Of a stretch of 64,000 nt of DNA, positions 1 through 11,349 are shown piece after piece (within the stretch, counting starts at the first letter, position 1; every line of letters starts with the position of its first letter). The position numbers and the translations under genes were made by a program. The notes below the pieces were generated by a model. The model did no database searches, was not told the origin of the DNA, and was given only the letters and a program-made list of their open reading frames with translations. Location of the stretch: the NCBI GenBank assembly GCA_025024175.1, contig QCXZ01000064.1, positions 42,677,325 through 42,741,324 on the forward strand, written 5' to 3'. This DNA comes from Rhyzopertha dominica. Taxonomy: Eukaryota > Arthropoda > Insecta > Coleoptera > Bostrichidae.

Positions 1-1300
1 CCCCAACATTACCTTTTGCTTTTAAATTATGATTATAAGGTGTACTTCTGTACTTCCAAACGAATTTCGATCAATTACGTAGAGTCCATGTTTCTAAAAT
101 ATCGATATATCGGGAGAGAAACGTAAATGTGTCGGTATCGATTTTAGACTTACGATACAACTTTACCTTTATATATCGTAAATATTGTAATGATATTAAT
201 ATCATAAGGCTCTTTTTGGAAAAGCAAACGTTACTGTCTTAAAAACGGCGTCGGGGGGCACAGCTGATATTAAAATCATGTAGACATACTCGGTTTATTA
301 TTTTTTGAATTTAGTGGAATTTATATACATTAAATTGTAAAACTGAAATGCAAAATAGGTCAAAGAGCGGTTAAGATTAGACTAAAAGAATATTAGTAGT
401 ATAAATTCTGAAAAAATAACAGGTATATCAGAACATTGTATAAAAAACAATTAGAAAATGTTAAAGTTTTGCACAGAAGGAAAATGTATAAAATTAACAT
501 TATTGGCATCACTGNAATTATGAGTCCTTAGTAATAGCGAAGATATTGTAAATAAGCAGTTGTAAATCACCTATTGTAATACTCCACTTTTTCTATTTTT
601 TAAATATTTTCTCAGTATTTCTTGTACTCCTGACGAGGGCCGCCTGCTTGAAAAGATTTAGATATTAATTAAGTGCTGAAGCTAAAGTTGTATTAGTTTG
701 TTGCTATGCTACTTCATCAGTAGTACACCAAAGATAGTTTATTATTAAAAAAACAATCAAGACTATAATTACTTATGTCAGCTCCTCCCATTTTATTAAT
801 AAGAGAATATCAAAATGTGTTCTTGCCTTAAGTATATATATGTTAAGAGGTATACACCTTTGTGTACAGTGTACAGACAGCAAATATAGAATTAAAAGTT
901 CTTTAAACCCACTGCACTATGTGTTTGATATTCAGAATTGAATAAATTCTGGATCAAAACATCATCCCATAAAAAATGTTCTTACAGGTTTACCTTCATT
1001 CAGTATTTCATTTCACTTATTATACTTTATGTTATTTAACAAGCAAGTAGAATTGCGAAATAAAACTGGTGAAATTAAATAAAACACATATTTAAATGTC
1101 ACAGAAGCTGCTAAATATTTATTAAAGGAAAAGTAAAGGAACTAGAATCTTCATCTTCTGACAAATAGAATAACTTGATTTAAATCGTACGCTAATAAAG
1201 TATGTTTATCATCATGCTAGACGTATTTGTAAGGGGTATTAGACCTGATCTCCGATACAATCATTTTTTTATCGCTGCTTGTAATATATTGTCATCGGAT
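1..1300. other. 5' intergenic DNA, no gene recognised
   Basis: AT-rich sequence with no long open frame and no recognisable protein similarity. A cluster of TATCGATA-like palindromic motifs lies at about 100-180. Proximal regulatory DNA of the chitin-binding gene that starts near 1335 probably lies at the right end, but no specific binding site can be defended. Confidence 0.5.
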
Positions 1301-1301
1301 C

Positions 1302-1309
1302 TATATAAA
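1302..1309 (+). promoter_or_regulatory. TATA box of the chitin-binding protein gene
   Basis: TATATAAA stands about 30 bases upstream of an initiator-like TTAGTT at 1335-1340, the spacing expected for an RNA polymerase II core promoter. The first in-frame ATG follows at 1396, giving a 5' leader of about 60 bases. Position and consensus are seen directly; promoter function is inferred. Confidence 0.6.
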
Positions 1310-1395
1310 CCTTAGATATCGATAATTAATCCTATTAGTTCTTCGTGAGCAAGGCGTGTAGTAGTGATAGTGGAATACGTATACAATAAAGGATT

Positions 1396-3447
1396 ATGAT
1401 GACAGGTTTGTCTTAATAAATAAAATACCTAAAATATAGAATGTTAATTGCTCGTTTTTAGGATTTACGTGTACACTTTTGTTATTGCTGTTTATGCACC
1501 ATGCAAGTCCTTTGCGTAAGTACCTTTAAGGTGCAGGAGTATTGATTGCTCTCACTAAGCACTTGTTGAATTTCAGCAGCTTATACGTTTGATGATCCTT
1601 GCCCAAATGGAATAAGTGGTTTGTTTCCTGACCCCTACGACTGTGGAAAGTTTTTCCAATGCTCCAATGGATACTATTACTCATTTGATTGCCCAGGCGG
1701 TCTACATTTCAATCCAAATCTGCTTGTATGTGATTGGCCTGACAATGCTGGATGTGTATTAGCGCCTCCAAAACCACCGATCGCACCCTCTACGCCAGCA
1801 CCAAGCCCAGAGCCGTCCGCACCTACTCGTCCGCCTAGACCTAGCCCTTCACCTACTCCTAGTCCTTCGCTACCGCTAAAACCTCCTATAAAGCCTCCGA
1901 CTACGCCTAAACCCGAGATTACTACAAAACCAAGTGAAGAACCTGAATCTACACCGCAACCAACACTGGAGCCTTCTACAGAAGCACCAACTACACCTAA
2001 ACCTGAAGAAACTACTACTGCACAATCGTTTGAACCTACAGAAGAACCTACTACTCTGGCGCCCACAACTGAACCTACAGAAGCTCCTTCTACCGTAAAT
2101 CCTACTACTGAAATACCCCCGGAATTGACTACTCCCGATTCACCCATTGAGCTTACTTCTTCAGTACCAGAGACTACTACAGACATACCTTTTGATCCCA
2201 GTACAGAAGCGCCTCCTGAACCTACAACTGTAGAACCTGTAGAAGAACCTACCACTCTACCGCCGACATCAGAGCCGATAGAAACTCCATCTACTGTAGT
2301 ACCTGAAGATTCAACTACAGAAGCAGCTCCTGAACCTACAACTGTAGAACCTGTAGAAGAACCTACCACTCTGCCTCCCACATCAGGGCCGACAGAAATT
2401 CCATCTACTGTAGTACCTGAGGATTCTACTACAGAAGCAGCTCCTGAACCTACAACTGTAGAACCTGTAGAAGAACCCACCACACTACCGTCAACTTCAG
2501 AGCCGTCAGAAGCTCCATCTACAATAGTACCTGAGGATTCTACTACAGAAGCAGCTCCTGAACCTACAACCGTAGAACCTGTAGAAGAACCTACCACACT
2601 ACCGCCAACTTCAGAGCCGTCAGAAGCTCCATCTACAATAGTACCTGAGGATTCTACTACAGAAGCAGTTCCTGAACCTACCACTCCGGAACCTACTCCA
2701 GCACCTACAGAACTTCCAGAATATACTACTGTCGAACCCACGCCAGAGCCTACGCTGCCTCCTGCAGAAGATTCCACTTCATCACCTGAAGAGCCTTCTA
2801 CAGAACCTACCACACTTGAACCTACAACCTTACCTGATGATCCAACTTCAGAACAGCCACCGGTTAGTCTACCGTCAACACAATTACCACCAGAAGATTC
2901 TTCAACAGTCGATCCGTCCACCGATGCTCCAGCAACAACTGAAGAGCCATTACCCGATGCCACTACGTTGGCACCAGAGCCTCCTACTGATTTACCTGCA
3001 ACTTCTGAACAACCTCCCTCGGAGTTGCCAACGACTGTGCCGGAATTGCCTTCAACAACGCCTTCACCTGAGCTAGCAACTACGATTCCAGAAGAACCAA
3101 CCTACCCTTCAACACCGTTNCCAGATTTAGAGCTTACAACATTGCCTGCTCCAGNTGGTGATCCTGAAGGTTCGGGTGAAGAATCCGAAGCGCCAGAAGA
3201 GTTACCCACAACGCCGCTACCTGCACCATCTACGCCACCCCAGCAGCCAGAAGATCCCGANGANCTAGAATTAAGTTGTCCGAGCGATAATTCTGGATTC
3301 GTAATACTGCCGTATCCAGGAGACTGCGGCAAATTCTACATATGCGATTGGGGAGTACCGATTCCTCAAGCATGTGCTGCTGGATTACACTGGAGCGTTG
3401 CCTTGAACACTTGCACATGGCCGGCGGATGCTGGTTGCCAGGAATAA
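1396..3447 (+). CDS. Secreted mucin-like protein with two peritrophin-A (CBM14) chitin-binding domains, three exons
   Basis: Predicted join 1396-1405, 1462-1515, 1577-3447, encoding 644 residues. All introns are GT-AG and phase 1 (donors GTTTGT and GTAAGT). Exon 1 has two tandem ATGs; exons 1-2 give a signal peptide beginning MMTGFTCTLLLLLF. CBM14 domain 1 has Cys at about 30, 44, 50, 60, 73 and 81; domain 2 at about 589, 605, 611, 621, 634 and 642. Both have the CX13-15CX5CX9CX12CX7C spacing of the family, with the aromatic residues of the chitin-binding face (KFFQC, KFYIC). Residues 82-588 form a Thr/Pro/Glu/Ser-rich linker likely to be O-glycosylated. Family members are extracellular and bind chitin in the peritrophic matrix or cuticle; which of these applies cannot be told. 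Four Ns (3120, 3155, 3261, 3264) leave residues uncertain. The exon 3 frame is certain; the exon 1-2 structure is predicted. Confidence 0.88.
1577..1579 (+). promoter_or_regulatory. Tandem NAGNAG splice acceptor of exon 3
   Basis: The acceptor reads TTTCAGCAG, so exon 3 may begin at 1577 or 1580. Both choices keep the frame. Use of the second removes one Ala just after the signal peptide. Alternative NAGNAG use is known in animals; use here is not shown. Confidence 0.5.
2221..2676 (+). repeat. Four in-frame 114-bp tandem repeats in the mucin linker
   Basis: The motif CCTACAACTGTAGAACCTG or a close variant recurs at 2221, 2335, 2449 and 2563, with the next degenerate unit starting at 2677. 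The period is exactly 114 bp (38 residues). The repeated peptide has the form EPTTVEPVEEPTTL followed by a variable part and VPEDSTTEA. Copies 3 and 4 are the most alike, suggesting recent unit duplication. Confidence 0.9.
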
Positions 3448-3552
3448 GTCGAACAATTTACGACTGGACCATAACATTCGGCGTGAACAAGCAAGGCTTT
3501 GAAGTGCTGGTCACCCAGTTTTGTTAGTCATGCTGAGAATTGTAAATATGAC

Positions 3553-3558
3553 AATAAA
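3553..3558 (+). terminator. Poly(A) signal of the chitin-binding protein gene
   Basis: AATAAA lies about 105 bases after the TAA stop at 3445-3447. It is the first canonical hexamer in the 3' flank. Confidence 0.6.
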
Positions 3559-3559
3559 A

Positions 3560-4280
3560 TGAATAGCAAAGTTTACACTGAATACAATTCAAATCTCATT
3601 TTGTCAAGACTGTATTTATTGTTATTGTACATATTTATTAGGTGATTGTAATAGATGAACATTTTTTAGATTGAGATAATGATTTGTTAACAAGCCCACA
3701 CCTGAATTGTAGGACAATAAGGAGAGAGTTGTCTTAATCTTTATAGGATTAACGATTTACGCACGAGATGATAAACAAGTGATTGCGCAACGCAATTAGC
3801 GTTTGAATCCGACTACTTATTGGGTACTTGACTTCTCATTTAGATTGCTGCATATACTATCAAAGTGCGATTCTTACCTTGATAATTNNTTATTCTACCA
3901 TTTACTTAAAAAAATATGTGCAGCAGATCGTTGTTAAATGCGTTCGACGATATAAAATAATAGTTTGTATAATATGTTAGTACGATTACAATTCTATTTT
4001 CGTTAAGTAGGTGAAACTTATTAGTCATGAACGGTGTGGACTTGTTATATATAAATCTGTCACATTCTACATATACGAATCTGCGTTAATTCTTGCTCAT
4101 TAAATTATTCTTTATTAAAATTTCAAAATGTACTTTATCATCTAGATGACTAAATAAACTTAATGCTTTACATCGAGAAATCGTTTACTACAACAAAGTT
4201 ACACAAGCAATGTCTTTCCAATACAAACACAACCGCCAACTATCATACAAATCTAAATAATAAATTTAGTCGTAATACTG
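3560..4280. other. Intergenic, no gene recognised
   Basis: AT-rich sequence between the chitin-binding gene and the 3' region of the - strand exon at 4370-4484. Two Ns at 3888-3889. No coding signal or repeat was recognised. Confidence 0.4.
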
Positions 4281-4286
4281 TTTATT
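4281..4286 (-). terminator. Candidate poly(A) signal for the 4370-4484 exon
   Basis: TTTATT on the + strand is AATAAA on the - strand, about 85 bases past the stop codon of the terminal exon. A sequence TAATAAAA also overlaps the stop itself. Confidence 0.4.
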
Positions 4287-4369
4287 ATTCATGTACATGT
4301 TTTTGTTGCTCGTTTATGCAATCACCAAGAAGAGGAAATGAAACTTTTACGGTATCAGTACACCTTTTA

Positions 4370-4484
4370 TTAGTCGGCTTCGTTATCATAATAGTCCGTC
4401 TGGTATAAATCTCTCAGGCTGTTCCTCTTGTACTCAGGGTAGAATACGCCTCGCATTGCTGGTAGGGAAACGCGTTTGCCATAC
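4370..4484 (-). CDS. Terminal exon of an unidentified gene, possibly a peptide precursor
   Basis: On the - strand a clean acceptor (TTTGTTGTAG) precedes 37 codons ending in TAA. The exon starts with G as third base of a split codon, then reads YGKRVSLPAMRGVF and, further on, PEYKRNSLRDLYQTDYYDNEAD. Codons are GC-richer than the flanks and look coding. If the preceding exon ends in AG or CG, the split codon is Arg and the junction spells RYGKR, a prohormone cleavage and amidation site; NPY/NPF-type precursors have a phase-2 intron in exactly this Arg codon. KR recurs inside the tail. The upstream exon was not found, so the neuropeptide reading is a hypothesis. It could instead be the end of any other protein. 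Confidence 0.6.
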
Positions 4485-5500
4485 CTACAACAAAAGATTC
4501 AGGATAATAAATGTTGAAGATTCAATTAGGTTACATAATGTTAATGCTCTTCATTGCTACATAAATATTACAAGTCTCGAGCTCTGTCAAATACAATAGG
4601 TGTCTAGTACAAAATGCCAATGCTACTGTGAATATATAGATAAACATATTCCATAAATAAGATACTCATACTATGATACATTACGTGTGAATCTAGCATT
4701 AATGAATTTATTTTACAGCTTACTTTTGTACATTTGTCTTTTGTATAATTTACTACCGTTTGTGGTGCGAGCTTTTCTTACAGAAAGACAACAGACCAAT
4801 AGAAAATAAAGGAAGGCCAGCGTTCATCATGATGCAAAGACGGATTCCCATTTTAGTTTTGCATATGACGTCACGCGGAGAGTAGACTTTGTATTTAAGC
4901 TAATACAACTGCGTAAAAGTAGTGGAATAATATGATAAATGATCTGTTTTCTAAAGTTTTGTTAATTTTATTTAATACGAGTATAAGATAAATTATGTAA
5001 TTCAATGTCTTCTGCACTTATTATTATTATTATCATTATTATTATTATTATTATTATTATTACTGCAATATTTTAGAATAAAAACGTATAGGCAGGTATA
5101 TATTTGGCGCCAAAAACTTTTATTTTTAAAACACTTGTATTTAATCTGACAACACTAATGTATAATGGAGGCCGCAAATGCTATTCCGTAATAGCATTAT
5201 ATAAAAAGGCTAATTGCTGAATAAGTGGATAGTGGCAAGTAAAACGAAATAACGAAAGATAATCTACTAACAAATTCGAAGTGCTGTCTTTTAAAGTGGG
5301 TGAATTAAAACTTCGAAAATCTCTAGAATTTGTAAAAAGTTTTATTTTGATGATTTGTTACAATTATTTTTATATTTTAACATTATGCAAACTAGCATTA
5401 TTATTAACTATTAAGTAAATGGTTTGTCAATGACTTTCTCTAAACTATTTCACTGTTTTTGTATTGTTCAAATTGTTTGAAGTGCTCCTTGGCTCTAACC
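4485..5500. other. Non-coding, with an ATT microsatellite
   Basis: No gene recognised. An imperfect ATT trinucleotide run occupies about 5019-5061. If the 4370-4484 exon is real this is probably intron sequence on the - strand. Confidence 0.4.
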
Positions 5501-8500
5501 ATTAAAGATCTATTTTGTCCCACACAAATTACAGCACAATCATTGCAAGAAAAACTGTGTAGATCAGAAAGGTTTAGGGGTTAAATTTTTTCTTTATTAT
5601 GGTTTAGTTGGGATCCTAAGCTACCTACGGTTTGTTGCGTTTAATTAACAAATCTCGGAAAGAAAAGCTTTCTTTAATAACTGAAATCTTGGATGGTAAA
5701 TTAATCAAAGAAAGAAAATCAATGAGATTCACTTGCTTTTCTTTAAAAAGGCAAAAAATATCATCAACGTAACAAAACCAAAAATGAATATTATTCAGAA
5801 ATTAATTAATTAGACAGAAAAATTCTGAAAAAAACTGAACATAACAAAATTTATTTAAAAAAATATGGTAAAACTTGAGTTTGATAGCTTTTCTCGTTTT
5901 GAAGTTATTGCCAAAATAGTACACACGAGAAACAAAATAAGAAAGGAACATTCGCCTTGCATTCTGAAGAAAAACTAAACGAGAGGCATGCTTTTTTTCA
6001 ATTTGTGTTCTAGGCTATTATTTAAGAAAAATTGTTTGAAAGCCTGATGTTAAAAGCTTTACTCGTTTTCAAGTTACTGCCAAAAAGTGTACAAATAACA
6101 CATAACCGAGCAATTTATCTAATAACGGATCAATGTAATTTGCACTAGTGTAATTATTAATTTCTTAAACTTATTCACAAGACATTAATTAACAATGTAC
6201 TTTTAGTGGTTAAAATTAGACATCTTATTAATGACATGGCCAGAGTTTCACCATGTTAGTTTGGTTTAGGCAGGCTATGTCCTGTGACAATCGGGACAAA
6301 TGTGAATGCTTTTACGGTATTAATTATATTTTGCTAACTCTTGATTGTTACTTTTCAAAATAATAATATAATAATAAGAAGCATACCTTTATTTAAATTA
6401 ATACCATTTAATATCATAAATAAATATTCACATAAAACTTAATTACTTCGCCACTTCCTTTGCTACAAAGGCGATAATTACTTGAACATAGATGTTTCTT
6501 GGGTATAAGCACGCCTCTTAACAGTTATTATACTGTTGCCTTCTTTTCTTTTGAGTCGACTTTTATTTTAAATTCAACGTATTCAAATGACAAACAATAA
6601 GAGAATTTTAACCATTCAACATAAAATTTGGAGCTTGAATAAAAGTATCTTGCGACAAGATATAAAAGAAATTATATTTTTATGAGTCGTTAGAAGTGCA
6701 AGTTAAACTCAATTACTATTGAATAAATTAGAAAATTAGTTGCTCGGTTATGTGTAGTGTGTATACTATTTTCCTAATAACTTCAAAACGAGAAAGCATG
6801 GGTTTTGACTTGTGGTGTCAGACTTTGGGATCCTTGTATTCGATATTGGACTATGGAGCAAACAGAATGTATTCGTTTATTTGCTACGAATAAGCGAATA
6901 TTTGTATTCGTTTTATTGGAAAACGCAAAAATGAATATTTGGACGAAAGCATCTGTGCGGAATACATGTGCAAACTTCAAACTCCAAACTGCATATATCT
7001 ATTTATTTCTTCGCTATCACAATTGTTCGAAGTCGGATATTACTCAAAAATGCATATTAGATTCGAAATTAATAAAATGTAAAACCGAATAAACTTATTC
7101 AATATATTACTATTCGTTTCCGAATAAAACGGATACCATTACTTATTTATTCCTTTCCGAATATCCGAATAAAATGAATACAAACATTTCGTTTTCGCTC
7201 ATTTATTGGTCTCCGAATAATACAAATACATACTAATATTCGATTATTCGATTCCGAATAAAACGAATACGAATATTAGTATCGAATATTATTCGGGACC
7301 ATTTTGAACGAATATTCGCTCTACTGTATTCGAACAACGAATATATTCGACACGAATAGACAGCCCTATTTTTGACCACAGTTTTTGTTTAATAATAACC
7401 TGCAAAAGAAAGTTAGAAAATGTTTATAGTTCTAGTTAATTTTTTACGGAACCAAATGACCAAGTTACTTTTTTGTAATTGTAATTTGTGTATTGTTTTA
7501 GCAATAACTTCCAATGAGAAAGGCTATCAACCTCAGGCTTTTACCAGTTTTTCTCAAATAATAGCCTACTAAATCAATAAAAAAAAACCTGTCCTATCTA
7601 GTTTTCTGTAGAAATCAAGAAGAAAACTACTTTTTTATTTTGTGGTCCGTGTATACTATTCTGGTAATAACTGATATCGTCTCGGGTTTTCACCCATCTC
7701 TTTAATACATAATAGCCAACAAAGCGAAGAAAAAAGAATATACCTACCGTCAGATTTAAATTTTTGAGAAATCGAGAAATGCAGTACAATTTTTCAAACG
7801 GCGCCCTTTACAGCTATTTAAAAAAAACAATTTAGAAGATATATGGTTAGAAGATATAGCATATAGATGTTTTGCCCTTATTTTGCTTTGTAGTGACGTT
7901 ACTATGACAACCAGAGAAAATTTTCAGGTAATTAAACAGAGATTCTAAAAATTCTATTTCCCACACTCATTTTATCGGCAAATTTTGGATTTATGTGCGT
8001 TTATTTGTAATGTGATGTCAAATACGCTCTTTAGCGGGCAATTTAAAAACTTCAAAATATTGTTAGTGCATTTCTCTGGTTACTTTAATTTTTAGTAAAC
8101 AGGATTTTTAAAAGTCCTGTTATTCGATAATTATTGTCGTATGCTAAAATATTTCATGCCTGATTCCTCGTTGGATAGAGAACATATTTACACTTCGTTA
8201 TCTAATATTCACGAGCGAGTGAAACCAAAAATGTGGGAATACGTTGGGGAACTCTCAATAAAAGCGACCATAAAAATTAATACTGGCACTATGTAAACAG
8301 AATCACCGGTCGAGTCCGGTAGAAACACGTCTGTTTAATTATCTATTGTAATTGGCAGGCAGCGAGGCAAATCCTTCAAGCAATAATTAATGGATGTGTG
8401 TGTTTGTGCAGTGTCGAATTTTTTATTTAACACCCGAACATTGCTTCTTTTAATTTTATTTTTACACTACATTTTACACTACGGCACAAGAAACTGTTTA

Positions 8501-10060
8501 CATGACAAAAGGATTTTACCTTCTGAACATTGGCGTAGTCTTTTCCTGAAAGAAGGCGAAAAGTTGATTAACTATAAGATAAGTTATTGCCGAAATAGTA
8601 CATACAAGACCAAATAAAAAGACTTTTCCCCTAAACTATATAAGACGACATACTTTTTGCCTGGTTTTGTAGGCAATTGTTTGAGAAAAGCTGGTAAAAA
8701 CCTGCTTTCCTAGCTTTTCCTAGTTTTTAAATTATTGTCAGAATAGTACACGCAACACAACAAAATTAGAAAAAAATTAACTTTGTTTTTCTGTTTCCGG
8801 AAAAAATTAATTAGTACGATATACAGTTTATAGCTTCGATTTGTAGGCTATTATTCAACAAAAAAAAATAATCAAAACCCAAGGTTGAAAGTTATTAGTT
8901 ATTAGAAGTTAAAAAATAGTATAGGCGCCACTCATAACCGAGCAACTAATTTCCTAATTTATTTCATAGTAGTTGAGTTGAATGTGTACTTCTAATGACT
9001 GATACAATTGTCAACATTTAAATCTATTCACAAGATATTACTTACTTTATTTCAATCATCACATTTTATATTTAATGATTAAAATTCTCTTATTGTTTAT
9101 AATTTAAATAACTAGATACGTTTAAGTTAAAATAAAAGCCGATACAAAAGTACTCGTAGTTGCCCTTGTAGAAATGGCAGTTACGAAGTAATTAAATTTT
9201 ATGTAAATATTTACTTATGGTTAGCCCTGATATTAATTTCAATAAAGGTATGCTTCTTCATTTGTTAACGACATTTTTTATATAGTATATATATGTATAT
9301 AATATAATGAATACCGTTGAAGCATTGACATTTGTCTCGATTGTCATAGAACATGGCGTACCTAAACCAAACTAACACGGTAAAACTATGAACATGACAG
9401 TAATAAAATATTTAATAATTTTAACCACTAATATTATAAATTAATGTATTTTGTGAATAAGTTGAAGAAAAGCGATAAATTGCTCGCTTATGTGTGGTCT
9501 GTATACTGTTTTGGCAATAACTTCAAAACGAAAAAACTATCAAATTCAGACTTTTACCACAATTTTTCTTAAATAGCCTACAAAATAGGTTTTCAAAAAG
9601 TAGGTCGTCGTTTTAATTGTTTTTCAGAATTCAAGGAGAAATCCTTTTTTTATTTTGTGTCTTGTTTGTACTATTCTGGCAATAACATTAGGGGGAGCAT
9701 AACTATCAATCTGAAGTTTCTACCATAGTTTTCCTTAAATAATAGCCTACAAATAAAGTGAAAAAAGTTTGTCATCATATTCACTTATTTCAAAATTCAA
9801 GGAGAAAATTCCTTTACTTTATTTTTTGTTGTGTGTTTACTATGTTGGCAATAACTTCAAAACAAGAAATAACACTCGCTTTGGGTTTTCACCACTCTCT
9901 TTATACATACCAGGCTACAAGACGAAGTTAAAAAAGTACACTGTCCGTCCGTTCAAACCAAAAGACACCGTCCTATTAATTTTTTTGAGAAATTGTGGAA
10001 TGTGACAATTTTTCAAATGGTGCCCTCTACAGCTATTTAGAGAAAGTTATTTTGGAACGA
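5500..10060. repeat. Composite inverted and tandem repeat element
   Basis: Left (about 5880-6790) and right (about 8890-9750) arms are inverted copies; compare the AAACCAAACTAA-type block at about 6250 with its complement at about 9375. Each arm contains copies of a unit of about 160-170 bp whose core is GGCAATAACTTCAAAACGAG followed by CAGGCTTTTACCA and a TAATAGCCTAC-type motif. Cores lie near 5890, 6075, 6760, 7500, 7665, 8585, 8740, 9520, 9680 and 9850. Two copies of an end block containing TTTTTCAAA and CAGCTATTTA lie at about 7785-7835 and 10005-10045. No transposase was found. It resembles a foldback transposon with satellite-like internal units; family unknown. Confidence 0.6.
7085..7365. 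repeat. Degenerate CGAATA-rich block
   Basis: About 280 bp dominated by variants of TTCGAATA/CGAATAAAACGAATA on both strands. It lies in the spacer between the inverted arms of the composite repeat. Short period and both-strand symmetry suggest a decayed microsatellite. The short open frames over it are not credible genes. Confidence 0.6.
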
Positions 10061-10071
10061 TTTTACATTAA

Positions 10072-10973
10072 GAGGGGTATTTACTTGGAGCGATTGGGCA
10101 GAAATGTAAACTATGCAACCCATATTACGAGCGGGACATGGGACGTAAGAGGGTAGCCAATAGGTTGAAATCACGCAAAGATCGTATGTACGAGCAACAG
10201 ACGGGCTAAACTAATATTCGGAAAATTGCTGACTGTAATGTGTGCATAAAAAAAGTAAGCATATTAGTAACTTACTATGATATTATACCAGGTTATTCAT
10301 AATATGGAATAACCCATTTATTTATGTAAATATGAACATTTCATTCTAACTGCATGTCGACTATGATTTCTGGAGGAACTTTTATAATAATTTTCCTTCC
10401 GCCTCCCCATTGCTTCGGCAGACAGTAAATTAATGTGAAAGAGCTTTTAACATTATGTCACGTGTGTTTAGACATACAATCTTAGAAATTCAGTCATATC
10501 GGAATAGATCGTATACCGCTCGATCATTCCCGACAGATTTGTATCTTAGCCTCACTGTTCACTGGATACCACGCGACGGACTTGGTGGGGATGGGCATTC
10601 GCATTTCGCTCTCGTGACGGACTTATGCGAAAGGGTTTGGGGTTTTAGATTTTTTGAATGTTTTTACTCATTTATCGTGCTCATGTTTTTGGTAGTGTAC
10701 AAAGAAATATGTAGCTACAACGTGGAATTTTTCGTTTATGTGTCTTAGTTTTCGAGAAATAGCTCGCCAAAAATACGCATTTTTAAGCAAAATATAAAAC
10801 AAATATTTACATTACTTTACCAAATTCAGAAAAAACTCGAACTCTACGTTGTAGCTACATCTTTTGTCATGGCCATGTCGAAATTTCACTTCGAAAAAGT
10901 TTCGAATAACTCGGTAAAATGTAAAACGGCAGGTGCTTAAAATGACCCGTTTCGCTCTAGGTAAACGCCCCTC
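10072..10973. mobile_element. TTAA-flanked DNA transposon (piggyBac-like MITE), copy A
   Basis: The 902-bp unit is flanked by TTAA at 10068-10071 and 10974-10977. Ends are GAGGGGTATTTAC and GTAAACGCCCCTC, imperfect inverted repeats. A second copy with the same ends and TTAA flanks is at 29548-30455. TTAA target duplication is characteristic of piggyBac and a few other superfamilies. No transposase frame is present; the short frames inside are shared by both copies and are not genes. Confidence 0.75.
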
Positions 10974-10977
10974 TTAA

Positions 10978-11240
10978 GAGAATGCGAATGCCCATCCCCA
11001 CCAGGTCCGTCGCGTGGTATCCAGTGAACAGTGAAGCTAAGATACAAACATGTCGGAAATGATCGAGCGGTATACGATCTATTCCGATATGACCGGATTT
11101 CTAAGATTGTATGTCTAAATTCACGTGACAAGTTTAATGTTAAAAGCTCTTTCACATTAATTTACTGTCTGCCGAAGCAATGGGGAGGCGGAAGGAAAAT
11201 TATTATAAAAGTTCCTCCAGAAAGCATAGTCGACATGCAG
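10978..11240 (-). repeat. Partial inverted copy of the TTAA element
   Basis: Directly after copy A the sequence runs as the reverse complement of part of the same element (about 10350-10620): the CCCATCCCCACCAGGTCCG block and the GCATGTCGACTATG block reappear inverted. It has no second terminus of its own and runs into the (TA)n tract. Confidence 0.75.
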
Positions 11241-11249
11241 TTATATATG

Positions 11250-11344
<95 letters not shown>

Positions 11345-11346
11345 TT
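11241..11346. repeat. (TA)n microsatellite
   Basis: About 100 bp of nearly pure TA dinucleotide with a few interruptions. Open frames of Tyr-Ile repeats across it are artefacts. Confidence 0.95.
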
Positions 11347-11349
11347 AAG

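Noticed and set aside
1677..2963. 428-codon open frame on the - strand opposite the mucin linker
   Set aside because: It is the antisense shadow of a highly biased Thr/Pro/Glu-rich repeat; it gives Gly/Ser/Val-rich low complexity with no domain.
5500..10060. CRISPR-like array, because of regularly spaced cores
   Set aside because: The units are 160-170 bp, degenerate, in both orientations, and in a eukaryotic genome; no cas genes.
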